Source: Atopsyche davidsoni
Taxonomy: Eukaryota; Arthropoda; Insecta; Trichoptera; Hydrobiosidae
Assembly: GCA_022113835.1 (NCBI GenBank)
Contig: JAILWY010000005.1
Coordinates: 9,752,501 to 9,816,500, forward strand
DNA: 64,000 bases
Reading direction: 5' to 3'
In this document: positions 1 to 40,780 of the stretch, in pieces
Layout: the number at the start of each line of letters is the position of its first letter
Position numbering within the stretch: the stretch's first letter is position 1
The notes under the pieces: generated by a model
What the model was told of the DNA's origin: nothing
Database searches by the model: none
Seen by the model: only the letters and a program-made list of their open reading frames with translations
Position numbers and translations under genes: made by a program

Positions 1-1094
1 GAGACCATTAATTAAATGAAATTGCAGCATCCGTTTGGACCGTTACTTTTCGAGACTGTGAAGAGGAATCTGTTCCGCAGCAACGACTCGAGAGTTTCAA
101 ACTAAAATTCTAAGAAAGTAAATCCCCTGCAACCCTTGTCAGGATGTTTGAACCGGATTTTGCGGCAACTATTCAAATGTAACGGTTAAAGTTATCTATT
201 TCTGAAGATAACCATAGATTTTAACTCAAAATATTCAAGAAAATAATATATTAGTATTTTAAATAATATGATTGTCTTAATTTTGAAAATTGGCTTGTTT
301 TCCGGATTCGCCCCTTGTGGCATATTTTCAGTCGTATTCACAATTGAATTGCTTTATATTTCAGCTGTGTTTATTATTAATATCTATCTTTTTGAACAAA
401 TACTGAAAGAAATTAAATTGACACGATGTTTCCAAAAACCAGATAGAAATATAATTCCATCCGCATGATTTCGTGATCCCACGGTAATTTAATATAACAC
501 GTGAATTCTTTAGTAGATTTAGCGTATAAATGTTTGTGAAAGGTGGTTTACCTGATTTTGGAGTTTAGCTTTTCAATATATTCTTGTATTAAATAACGAG
601 AGCCGGACGAGTACTAAAATCCCGTTTTTTTTAATACGATACGAAAATTACCACTACATTAACATTATTATGTTTATTCTAAAGCCGACCTAGTACAGAG
701 GCTGACTATAAAATATTAACTCTGTTATTAATAGAGTTTACTCAGCTTATTTAAATGCAAAACAAGAGTTGTATGTTGTTTGTTTGTATGTTCAAATAAT
801 TACGATACTATATTTTTTGTAAAATAGGATTAAAACCATTTTTACAGACACTGGGGAACAATTCAAATCATCTCTAACTAATCCATGTCAGACGTGAAAT
901 TAATAGCATAAGTTTGAAATACTCTTACCAGAGCTGAGATAAGACCCTTCGCCAACGAAGTCGATGAGCTTATTCTAATCGGTCGCCGGGTACTTTTTAA
1001 TTGATACGGCATAAAATAGAAATTGCCTTTAAATAAACTGTTTTTCGTATATTATATTACAAGACATATTCTAGAAGATCTCTTCATTTTACAG
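1..1094. other. Upstream intron of the receptor gene, no gene seen
   Basis: AT-rich sequence preceding the first visible receptor exon. It ends in an acceptor (pyrimidine-rich run then ACAG at 1091-1094), so it is the 3' part of an intron whose upstream exon is outside the window. Short open frames here (for example 268-468) have no recognisable protein features. Confidence 0.6.
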
Positions 1095-30917
<29,823 letters not shown>

Positions 30918-32707
30918 CTATTTTTTTATATTACATTTTTGTATCTATTTATTATATTACCGCTAAGTCAATCATAGTCATTATAATATATTTTAAACTT
31001 AATATGTTATAGGTACCTTAAATACAGTAACAGATTAATAATGCCTTTTAAGTATGTTTACTATGCCATATGTCACACTGCCTATAATTTAATAATTTGG
31101 CTATCATTGATAGAAATGCTATTTGGAATTTTGTCTACAATCTACTATAATAATAGCCATTGTGTGTTTGTTTGTATGTGTGTATGTTTCGTTTTTCCGT
31201 TCTGTATAGAATATCTTAAAAGATACAACGCTGATTTTTTGCACATAAGTTAAGTAAATTTTTCCGCAGCTATGTGCCGAATTTCAAGACGATAGGATAA
31301 TATTTTCATTCATAAACTTTAAAATATGCTTTAGCGAATTACGAATTATATGATTCACTTCTTCGCCGCGAGATGTCGTTCACCGCGAGAATTTCAAATT
31401 TAGAACTTTTACAAAAAAAACAAAAGACGCATCGTTCATCAAATACGTCATTTTGTGACGGGCTACATTACTAGTATATATATAAAAGTCTTAGTAAACC
31501 AATAAATACATAATCCCCTGAAATTCGCTGCGAAAAAATAAAAGTCGGAAACATTTCAAAACACTACGTTGTCGAGATTTAAGATGTACACCAAGATTAG
31601 AAACTACAGTAGGTTAGAGTTATCAAAATCTTAAAGTTAAACAAGAGGCATATGAAACTGTAGACAATTACAAGGATTCCTACTGTAAAACCAAAAATAC
31701 TATAATAGTTTTACGACACACATCAGTACGGAGCACTCCAACCTCTTTAATCATATACTGCTGTGAATACGAAGTGTACGAGTGTAATACTACCTTTGGC
31801 TTAAACGTTGATTACTAAAGTCATAGGGTTATATTGCTGGGTACATAAAATCTAATATTAAAATTTCCACCGCCAATCAAGACGGAGAATAAAAAGTAGA
31901 CAACACCAAATGACATGATTCAATGTAATATCCGTTATTGTTAAATCTGATGGTAGTTTATCCTTTATAATAGAGAATAAATATTTCTAGTCTTATTAAA
32001 TAAAATTGTTATTCAAATTCAATGTTATTTTAAAATAAATATTAACAGCACTAATAGGGTTAGTGTAGGTAATTTACTAAATAGATGATCAGTCTCGAGT
32101 CATACGAGTTACGAGTGATTTGATTTTTTCATTGTAGTCAGAAAAATGACATTAATGTTACAGCCAACTGCAAGAAATGCAACAATTTTTTCCATCAATA
32201 AATGTGAATGATTATCTTTATGTAGTAAATATTAGGGCGATGCCCATTAAATAAAATATTATAATAGCTTATTAAGAAAATGTGATTCGATATCCAAATA
32301 ACGTATGTAAGTAATATGTTTATAATCTTATAGAATAATTTTCTAGACATTCATATTTTTCATAACTGTCTTTTATTAAAATATTTATTTTATCTATACC
32401 TTTACCTATTGACAAATGTGTTCATATTCTGTACCACCTTTAGCCTATTTAAGTGATCGACCGTTAAGAAAGTAAGTAGAATGAAAAATTACAATTTTTA
32501 ATTATGCTGTTTTATACGAGGTGGTCTTCAATGTATTGTATTGTAATTTAGCTTTAGGCTTCATATCTAGGAAAAAAATACCTGGGACTGTTAACTCGAT
32601 GAGCTGAATAAATGCAGAAAACACTTGGTTAAAATTTGTAAATTAGTATTATAATTTTTTTTCGGATTCTAAGAATTCAATTGATATCACGGGCATCAAT
32701 TGCAAAA

Positions 32708-32711
<4 letters not shown>

Positions 32712-32747
<36 letters not shown>
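32712..32747. repeat. (TA)n microsatellite
   Basis: Uninterrupted AT/TA dinucleotide run of about 17 units. Confidence 0.95.
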
Positions 32748-32750
<3 letters not shown>

Positions 32751-32770
32751 AAAGATAGGAGTGACAAGTT

Positions 32771-32885
32771 CTGCCAGCGCCGCATGCGAGAAGCGTCAGT
32801 TCATCAATATGAACTGGCAGACTATACAAGCAAAAACTTTGCCGACTGACATCAACTTGAATTGCAGTTTGCACTAATGTGCAAA
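32771..32885. other. Two tetraloop hairpins in a GC-richer patch
   Basis: CAGTTCAT-CAAT-ATGAACTG at 32797-32816 and TTTGCAC-TAAT-GTGCAAA at 32868-32885 are perfect stems with 4-nt loops. CTGCCAG 32771-32777 can instead pair with CTGGCAG 32814-32820, which overlaps the first stem, so two alternative folds exist. The patch is GC-richer than its surroundings. Function unknown. Confidence 0.45.
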
Positions 32886-34112
32886 GACATGACGTGCAAC
32901 TTTGACTACGAATTTGGTGTTCAGTAATAGTAATAAAGATTTGTTATTTAAATGTTAAGTAAAACTAAATATACTAAGAGTAATTTTAAAATCGATACGA
33001 TGCTTATTTTATTCGATAAAAATAGTATTTTTCACCAATATGACTAGATGCAATATGAAATTGAATTAAACTATACAATTCATAAAATAGAAACAATATT
33101 GTGAAATTAAACCCATTCATATTTACAATTAGAGCATTAATTTTTTTGTTGCAATATATTGGACACTCCATTATATACATAACAATTTCATCAGAAGTAA
33201 TAACTTTTTAAAGTAAGCATAACTCTAGTGATTTACCAAATAATTTTTCCGTACCTATTAGAAGTTATATACTTGACCAAAGGCTAAGATTGTAAATATC
33301 TATTTTAAACTTATAATACCCCAGAAGATTTATTTTGTAATTATAAAGTGAAATGTACAATTTTATTGATGTTATTGCAATAAAGTAATAAAAGTCTTCC
33401 TTGATTCATTAAAACTCTTATTTAATTTATAGTATTTTTATTATTATTCCTAACACTACCTACTCACTAAAACATTATTAAAAGTTCCTATTATAACAAA
33501 TAACACTTGGCTCATAAGCCTTGTTTAAGTTTCAATAGATAAATGTGATATTGTTTTACCTATTAAAAAGTTATAGCAATAAATGTGAAATATTAGATAC
33601 TCTTTTTAGTGCTACAAAGTTAACTAATTTTTTCAATTCCAAATAAAACATGTTTTACGGAACAATGTTTGCCATTAAGTCTTTACACGGAACTAAGTTT
33701 ATCACATGCTTCTACATCTATTATTTATACTTTTGATACAAATACAACTTCATTTGTATTTTGATACAACTTTATTAACACATTAAACTTCAAAATGACA
33801 GGGTGGACGTCCGTAGAGCACTAATACAACTTATTATCCCGGATTAAGATGAGTATGTACGCATTAATTGCCAGACACTATATCATTGATTCACTATACT
33901 ATAATCTGTCTGTATGGCTGAGCTGCAACGAGCAGTCTTGTAATAAAACTTGGTGAATATTTTTAAAATTCACTATTGCAGTATTTATGGGATTGAATTA
34001 ATTTCGTTTAGTTCTAAAATAATTTCATTTCTTATTTGCTTATATGGACCGCACACCACTGATTTTAATGTTTCAGGTAAATAAAAACACATCACAAGCA
34101 ATTTTTCCTGTT

Positions 34113-34118
34113 TTTATT
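34113..34118 (-). terminator. FAU polyadenylation signal
   Basis: AATAAA on the minus strand in the context GCAATAAAAAC, about 80 nt after the FAU stop codon. Confidence 0.6.
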
Positions 34119-34195
34119 GCATTTTGTAAATTACAAATTAGACCAATTGGATGTCAAATCAGCCAATACACCGAGTGTATTACATACAAACAAGC

Positions 34196-36901
34196 TTATG
34201 AGTTAGCGTTGGGTCCACGACGTCTGCCGAAGGCTTGGACGAAGTTCACGAACCTGAAAATAATATACAACGTTTGAAATATTACACTTTAAACAGTTTC
34301 TAGACAAACAATAGTTCAACGGAGACAGGGACGATATGATACCATTTAACACATAAATAGATGGAATTGACATTTTTACATTATTATTTTACGGTATTTT
34401 TAAATATTCCAACAAATAACAAAACTGAAACAGTTAACATATATTATGAACACCATCCAAATGTTTTTGATTTTAAATTTTTGCATTGAGTTAATTTAAC
34501 TTCTCATTCAAATGTATTTCTTTTTCCTATCAAATAATGAAATAAATGATTTTTGTAGATATTAAAATTGTGCTTAGTAAAAAGTCGACAATGCCCGATA
34601 TACCCAGAGAAGAGACGAATATTTTGTAAACAATAAATTTAGATACCTATGCTATTTTTGGTTGTTATTGTTTTTAAATACAATCAAATATAAAATTAAA
34701 TTAATAATTGTACAGACAAGTTTAATGCAGACAGATAGCTGGCGGCACTAGCTCTTGTCTGGTTACTATAAGCAAGTGATTATTCACCATTGAAAGTAAA
34801 CAATGATCAACATACTATCCCCTTGCTATAAAATATTTCAGCAGGCTCAAGCCAGAACACGTTTATCAGATAATGGCATCACAAAATTTTTGTGTTAAAA
34901 ATTATCTAAATGATATAAAAATACAAAACAACATAACCCTCGATTCAATTAAATATACTTTTATAGAAGGCATGATTAACATTCTGAAATTACTAATATG
35001 AAATAATCTTGAAAATCAAATTAAAGTTTGGTTTTTATTCTCACCTCCTGTTGTACTGAATGCGCCTCTTAGCACGGCCAGTCTTCTTCTTCTTCTTTTG
35101 CTGTTTCTCAACCTTAGGGGTCTGTCCCTTTACCTTACCTAGAATAAACATAAAATAAATTACAGTTATAAATATTAAAACAAATTATCTCAAATAAATA
35201 GGTTTAACCGGATAAATATACAAAGACTGGTGTAGTTTACAAATATCACAAAGAATCTATGGTTATCTTTAAAAAAGTAAATGTGGTTTATTTGTGACTT
35301 CCAAACTCAGATAATCCGAGTAATAGTCTATTAACTAGTTAACTGCGTTCAACACACTCATTAATCAAAAACTTTTGGTGCAGTTGGTATGTGAACTGTT
35401 TATTTCTTATCAAATAAAAGTATGATCCCTTCTTGTTATTTTACCTATTTCTAAAATTTTATAGGAGCATTTACCCTAAATTTGAAGTGCACCTAGTCAT
35501 TTTAATTATGCACACGGTGAGGGATTTTCAAAACTAAATTCCGCAGTTAATTGATTTACCTACATTGAAGATATGGAAGCAACAGGTATGTAATATTGTA
35601 CGGACAAGTTTAATGCAGACAGATGGCTGTCGGCACTAGCTCTTGTCCGGTCACTATGAGCAAGTCACAAATTACCATTGAATACAAAATCCAACGATAC
35701 CAATACTGTGCCCTTGCTATAATTTGATAAGAGGAAACACGAAATGTACAATCAAGGCATCTTGCATTTGCATTGCAAGGCAGATTGCATCAACAGCATG
35801 AAGAATATGCTAAGTATTTTGACAAATACGGCTATACAAGCAAAACCAATAATTGTCATCAGTGATTACTGTAAATTATGTTTCAATGAGTAAGTTAGTA
35901 GCTTTCAGATTTCCAGGTTGAATTTTTAGATCTCATGAAAGATGTATTAATTACTTGATATGAACTCAGTCATTTATTAATATCCTAAATTGATGACATA
36001 AAATCGGTAACTAAGCTATGAAATTGAAAATGATACCACGAGTAGGTGATGAAAATAACTAGAAACTTTCTCAAGTGATATATTATACTGGCAAAATTGC
36101 CGAAACTTTATCAAGTAGAGAAAGGAAAGAGGCAATTAACAATTTTAAAAAAAAAATTGAAAAACTTACAAACCCAGGGCCCAAAGTCAGTAATAAACTG
36201 TGTTAACCACTAGACAGATTTAATTCACGATGTATTAAACATAGAAACCCTAATTACAGTGCAAGGTATCTGTTTCTCAACATGTGTTGTCAACACTGTG
36301 ACTGATTTTAAAACAAACAGCCAGCCCCAAGATTTTGATTTTTCCCGAGAATTATAATTTTCAACATACATACGGCAAAAAAAAAGGAGGAGCCAAACCA
36401 ATTATTAACTAAAATATATTGAATAATTTTAATCGACGGATCTCAATAAAATAAAACCTTACTAGGATGAGCTGCTAAGTTACAAAACAAGTTTCAGTAA
36501 AATAATGACCTTAAAATTACATTTCATTTCATATTATTAGGCATGGTGAGTTATATAAAATTGTGTATAGTGATTATAAGTACTCACCAGCACGAGCAAG
36601 GGAACCGTGCACTTTACCACCAAGAAGTGGTACAGTGAGGTCCAGCTCCAGGCAGGACAGGGAGGAAACAACTACGTCGTCAAGGAGGATGGCTCCCTGG
36701 CATGACAGAGTCAATCCTTCGGTAGAAGACTCGGCAAGGGCGGCTACGCGCTCCTAAAATGAAGACAAGTGTCACAAGAATGCTCGACTCACGACAACAT
36801 TCACAATTATCAACTATAACAAGTACCTTGATTTGAGAAATCGTGTCATCCTCCCCAGCTTCGACAATGTGGGTCGACAGACCGCGGATGTGCAACTGCA
36901 T
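34196..36901 (-). CDS. FAU: Ubiquitin-like / ribosomal protein S30 fusion (FAU)
   Basis: Encodes a 130-residue fusion: a ubiquitin-like domain (residues 1-71, ending LLGG) followed by 59 residues of S30 ([18 protein letters not shown] through RRRGPNANS). Cleavage after GG releases eS30 for the small ribosomal subunit. Coding exons on the minus strand: 36901-36827 ([14 protein letters not shown]), 36753-36588, 35138-35045 (basic [16 protein letters not shown]) and 34253-34196 (stop TAA). Total 393 nt, in frame; length is close to the usual 132-133 residues. The start is the only ATG at the N-terminal MQLHIRG of the family. A noncoding leader exon lies upstream (37165-37127) and two introns host snoRNA-like genes. 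The ubiquitin-like half diverges from true ubiquitin, as is normal for FAU. Confidence 0.97.
34706..34829 (-). ncRNA. H/ACA-type snoRNA candidate A, in FAU intron 3
   Basis: About 124 nt on the same strand as FAU. The first hairpin is closed by AGCAAG/CTTGCT with an inner CATTG/CAATG stem. The hinge ATAGTA fits box H (ANANNA). The second hairpin has a perfect CAGACAAG/CTTGTCTG base, then ACA with three bases to the predicted 3' end. It is intron-encoded in a ribosomal protein gene, the usual snoRNA location. A sister copy lies in the preceding intron. Target uridine not identified. Confidence 0.82.
35594..35720 (-). ncRNA. H/ACA-type snoRNA candidate B, in FAU intron 2
   Basis: Paralogue of candidate A with the same layout: AGCAAG/CTTGCT outer stem, CGTTG/CAATG inner stem, a hinge CATAGTGACC, then CGGACAAG/CTTGTCCG and ACA. 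The A-T to G-C change in the second stem is compensated on both sides relative to copy A, good evidence for a conserved RNA fold. The hinge reads ATAGTG, not perfect ANANNA, so box H is weaker here. The apical region GAGCTAGTGCCG(A/C)CAGC is nearly identical between copies. Confidence 0.82.
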
Positions 36902-37165
36902 CTTGGAGAACTGCAAAGAAATATGCGACAGTTAGCGACAGCATGGCCAAACAAGACACAGTTGACATTACTTTACAACGTGTAAGTTTTAAATGTGCAC
37001 CGTTTAAAAGAGTATAAGCTTTGGATATTTGTAAGCTGTAAATTTAATCACATGATTACAAAATCATATACATAGTTAATTTGTGCAAAAATAAGCAAAT
37101 TGTGTTTAATAACCGCTGACACTAACCTCTATAGCACAAGATACGTAAAAGAAAGATGGAGAGGC
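36902..37165 (-). promoter_or_regulatory. FAU leader: noncoding exon with TOP-like start
   Basis: On the minus strand, CCGCCTCTCCATCTTTCTTT leads into ACGTATCTTGTGCTATAGAG and donor GTTAGT (exon end 37127). It splices to the acceptor CTTTGCAG before 36910, nine bases upstream of the ATG. The pyrimidine tract at the likely start site is the 5'-TOP arrangement typical of ribosomal protein mRNAs, which places translation under growth control. Exact start site is inferred. Confidence 0.6.
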
Positions 37166-37826
37166 GGAAACGGATGTCAAACTTTTTCTCGATGATTTCA
37201 AGGCTGTTAAGTATTACTAACACAAGTATTTTACTATTTTATGTAGTAATTAATAATTACATAAAAACTTTTTTTAATGCAATATTTTTATTTACAAAGC
37301 TTAATCTAGGGCATATGATATAAAATTAAAACTCACTTCATCAAAAACTTTTTAAAAAATCATAATGTTTTATAATTAATAATATTGAATGACGGGACAA
37401 ATTTTTGATGCGCAAGACCATTACTTTTTTTAAAGAAACTAAATAGTGTGATTTATTAATCCATATTTTTCATTAAATGCGTCAAAATATGTACTGTATT
37501 TTTCATTAAAATGTTCAATATACGATGTGTTCAGTGTGATATAAAAACCCGTTTAAAATAATTATTTACTGATAATTAAAAAAAATGAAACGGCTACATA
37601 AATAATTTAATTACAGAGAGCTTAAAATATAAAAAAATGTTCTTATGATATTTCCTGGTAATAAAAATTCGTTAATTTAAAATAAAGCAAATATCAAGGA
37701 TTGAAAACTTATAAGATTTAATTTTCAACAAAATTGAAAACAATAAAAGATGTCAAATCTATCAGACAACAATATATTATAAGTATTTACCTATCTATGC
37801 CTGATCATGGTTTTCTTAGAGAGAAT

Positions 37827-38220
37827 AGTGTAGTCCCCGGGGGTACTTGTTTTTTATCCGACCACCAAAAAACATTGTCCTATTATTTTGTTTTTTTTTA
37901 TTGGCAACAGTGTCTATTTTTGCTTCTTTTGTTGGCAACAGTGTCTATTGGCGAGAAAACACGTATTGTTTATTTATTTAATTTAAAGTATTAACCTAAC
38001 CTAACCTAACCTAACCGTCAAAGATAACCGTTTTTTCATTGTTTGTAAAATATATGATACAAAATTGAAAAAAAACTTTCATTTCTATGACGAGACTCGC
38101 TGTTGCCAACAAAAGAAGCAAAAAATAGACACTGTTGCCAATAAAAAAAAGCAAAATAATAGGACAATGTTTTTTGGTGGTCGGATAAAAGACAAGTACC
38201 TCCCCGGGTCCTTCTACACT
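37827..38220. mobile_element. 394-bp foldback element with telomere-like centre
   Basis: Left arm 37827-37957 begins AGTGTAGTCCCCGGGGGTAC. The right arm 38097-38220 ends GTACCTCCCCGGGTCCTTCT plus ACACT. The arms are inverted copies over about 125 bp with few differences (shared TTATCCGACCACCAAAAAAC and GGCAACAGTGTCTATTTTT). The centre holds about five TAACC units (37993-38016). No coding capacity; non-autonomous. Confidence 0.85.
37992..38016. repeat. Interstitial (TAACC)n telomere-like array
   Basis: TTAACC followed by four CTAAC(C) units, the complement of TTAGG. It sits in the unpaired centre of the foldback element. Confidence 0.85.
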
Positions 38221-38675
38221 TTAGCAATTTAGACCAAATCAAACATCCTTTTGATAATGTAATTCTTAGTAACATCTTATATAGGTGCTGTTTCTCAGAG
38301 AAGGTTGGTGGATATCTTTATGTTTGTTTATGGTTTTCTTAGGTGTAGTGGGTCTGCGGTTCCTTTAAAATAAATATTTTTTTTAAACCAAGAATTTTTT
38401 TGAGTAAATTGATTTAAAAAAAATGAGTTGATGATTGCGTTTATCACTCAGTTTTAATTTAAATAATATATTTTTGATGAAATATGCGCTGGCTTGTAAT
38501 TATTCGAGGAGGAAACACCGGCGCACACCTCGGGGCTCGTGATTGGCGCTGTACGTTAAACGTGTGACAGCGCTATGTCAATTTGGGCTGTTGTCGGACC
38601 GTTGACCGCTATTAAATGTTTCTTTTTTCACTTATAACTCGATTATGGTGCATGTCAAATTAAATACAGGACAAA

Positions 38676-40780
38676 ATGCTGTCCAAAGTGATCCCCGCAT
38701 TTCTTTGGGTGCTTGTGCACATTTCATACACGATTGTAGAAAATATCCTCCTCTTGTGGATGCACATATCGTTGAAAATTGCTGAATTTAAACGTCTAAA
38801 AAGAAATAAGGACAGCATTGAATATGTGAATAGTAGAATGAAATGTGTAATAAAAATCCCCACGCATGTGGTCCTGATATTAGATGAACATGAACATTCT
38901 CACGAAGACCTTGCCAAACTGGTGATATGGAGCTTAGCTGCCGGAATTTCGTACTTCAGTTTTTATGATAAGACAGGTTTGTAAATGATGAGTAATTTTG
39001 GTTAGCGTTGTGAGTAGATCTTCACGGTACTTTTTACATTTATTTGTTATGTAAGTGTATCAACAATATGATCCTTCATCTTAACTATGTACAGTAATTA
39101 TTATTTAAGGAATATGATTTACTGAATAATATGACTAATCATCAATTTAATTTTAATGAATTAAAAACTACTTATTACTTTGATACTAATCTTATCGCCT
39201 AATTGCTTGTATAGTTTCTATGAGGGTTATCAATCTAACCGTGTCAAATAACTTTTTTATTTCCTACACACTTGCTTTCTTATCAGTGATTTGATATTAT
39301 GCACTTTGTATCATGTTAGTAATTTATCAGTTTCATTTCTAATGCTTAATATAATTATATTACTGGCCATAAAATCTACTGAATGCACTGTAATTTTTAA
39401 CGATTAATTAATGAAATAATTTTTGCATATGAATTTATTTATTAAAATCATTTAATTATGTATGAAAAGATTTACATATAACACTGATGAGTCGTTGTTA
39501 TAAATGTATAATTAATTATTTCAAGCTCGAAAGGTGCATGGTGGAAATGAGGGAGTTTTCAGATAATTCTTTAACATTTCAGTTTTGCTTCACAGTTTTT
39601 ACTGTACTAAATCATTTTTACTGGTATTTTTATCTACCTTGTCACAGTAGTTAATCACAAGTTTATAAGTAAACAGCTGTTTTTTTAATTTTATGAGTAC
39701 ATTTCCTTATCAACCATCTGCTACCCGTACTGTTTGTTTTCAAATATTTTATTTATAAAATTATTCCTTCATCAACACCTTGAGAATGTTAAGAAGGAAA
39801 TACTTCAAAAAAATTACAGCTGCTCATATTTAATTCCATCAATTTCTAGTTTTTTTTTCCATTTATAATGTATGTAAAACCGATTATCTATATAATCTTT
39901 TAAGAGTCAATTTTTTTGTATGCTGCCAAACCATATTTTTATGCATAATACTTTGATTTTTTTCATAAGCGATTTTATAATGTTTTCAATAAGTAATTAT
40001 AAATTTCTATAATGCTACTTTAAGTAAAAAAAATTGTTAGACAAAAATACATTTGTATAAATAAAATATGTATAAAAATACCCGACAAATATTTAGTGAG
40101 AACATGTACATAAAGCATGTATGTCTTGAATTTTTCAATTTCCAAAATCCACAACATGGATTCATTGACAATCAAGTTCTAAAAATGTCAAAATATATTT
40201 ACATGTACACATAAAATACTGTGAATTTAATGAAATTGTATTTTATTTAAAAATGGATGTCAGATATTGATCAAATCTCGTATATTGTCAGTATAAATTG
40301 TTAAAAATGATTTTATTTTCAGGTTTATTAAATAAAAACGAAGAGAAGCTGTTTGCTGCTGTAGAGCAACTCAAAGTCAGAGTTCCTGGCCACATAAAAT
40401 GGACCAATCAACCAGACTTGAACGGTTACACGAACGGAAAAAATTATCAACTGACTGTCAATTTGTTGACAATAGATGACGGCAAACAAAAAGTAATCAC
40501 CGCTGTAAAAAACATGTGCAATGAAGTTAATAGAGGCTCTTTGGATTCTAATGTTGTAGATGTGGATTTTTTAGACCAACGGCTCAGAGAATTTTATCCT
40601 ATTCCAGAACCTAATCTAGCAATTTACTGTGGAAACAATTGTCAAACTAACGGTCTTCTACCTTGGCACATAAGATTAACTGAATTTCTCAGCTTTGGCA
40701 GTCATCGTTTCCTAAAGCCGGAACGTTTCGTTCAGCTCCTGTACACCTACGGGAAGTGTGAACAAAGATTTGGAACATAG
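38676..40780 (+). CDS. NUS1: Dehydrodolichyl diphosphate synthase subunit NUS1 (Nogo-B receptor type)
   Basis: Non-catalytic partner of DHDDS in the ER cis-prenyltransferase that makes the dolichol backbone for N-glycosylation. Two exons, 38676-38976 and 40323-40780, joined in phase 1 (ACA G|GT), give 252 residues; human NUS1 is 293. The N-terminus has a hydrophobic segment (AFLWVLVHISYTIVENILLL, residues about 8-27), then a cis-prenyltransferase-like fold. Family marks are HVVLILDEHEHSHEDLAKLV, GLLPWHIRLTE and the C-terminal CEQRFGT. The terminal RxG motif that contributes to the active site across the heterodimer is present. The start is the first ATG in frame, just before the hydrophobic segment. 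It is single-copy here, with FAU upstream (divergent) and PNISR downstream (convergent). Confidence 0.95.
38977..40322. other. NUS1 intron
   Basis: 1.35-kb AT-rich intron, donor G|GTTTGT, acceptor TTTTCAG. No repeat or RNA gene recognised. Confidence 0.6.

Larger units (their letters stand above)
30918..34195. other. Intergenic: receptor 3' UTR and spacer
   Basis: Convergent spacer between the receptor (plus) and FAU (minus). AATAAA motifs at 31500 and 33380 are possible polyadenylation signals; I cannot choose. It contains a (TA)n run (32712-32747), paired hairpins (32771-32885) and otherwise AT-rich sequence. Confidence 0.55.
37166..38675. other. Divergent intergenic region FAU/NUS1
   Basis: About 1.5 kb between the FAU leader (minus) and the NUS1 start codon (plus). 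Contains the foldback element 37827-38220 and, near NUS1, a GC-richer stretch 38505-38610 with GTGATTGGCG (inverted CCAAT-type box at 38540), which is the likely NUS1 promoter. The rest is AT-rich. Confidence 0.5.

Noticed and set aside
35800..35900. Box C/D snoRNA in FAU intron 2 (CTGATGACAA on the minus strand).
   Set aside because: Box C is imperfect and no box D CUGA follows at a suitable distance.
37992..38016. True chromosome end.
   Set aside because: Only five units, inside a foldback element and flanked by genes on both sides.
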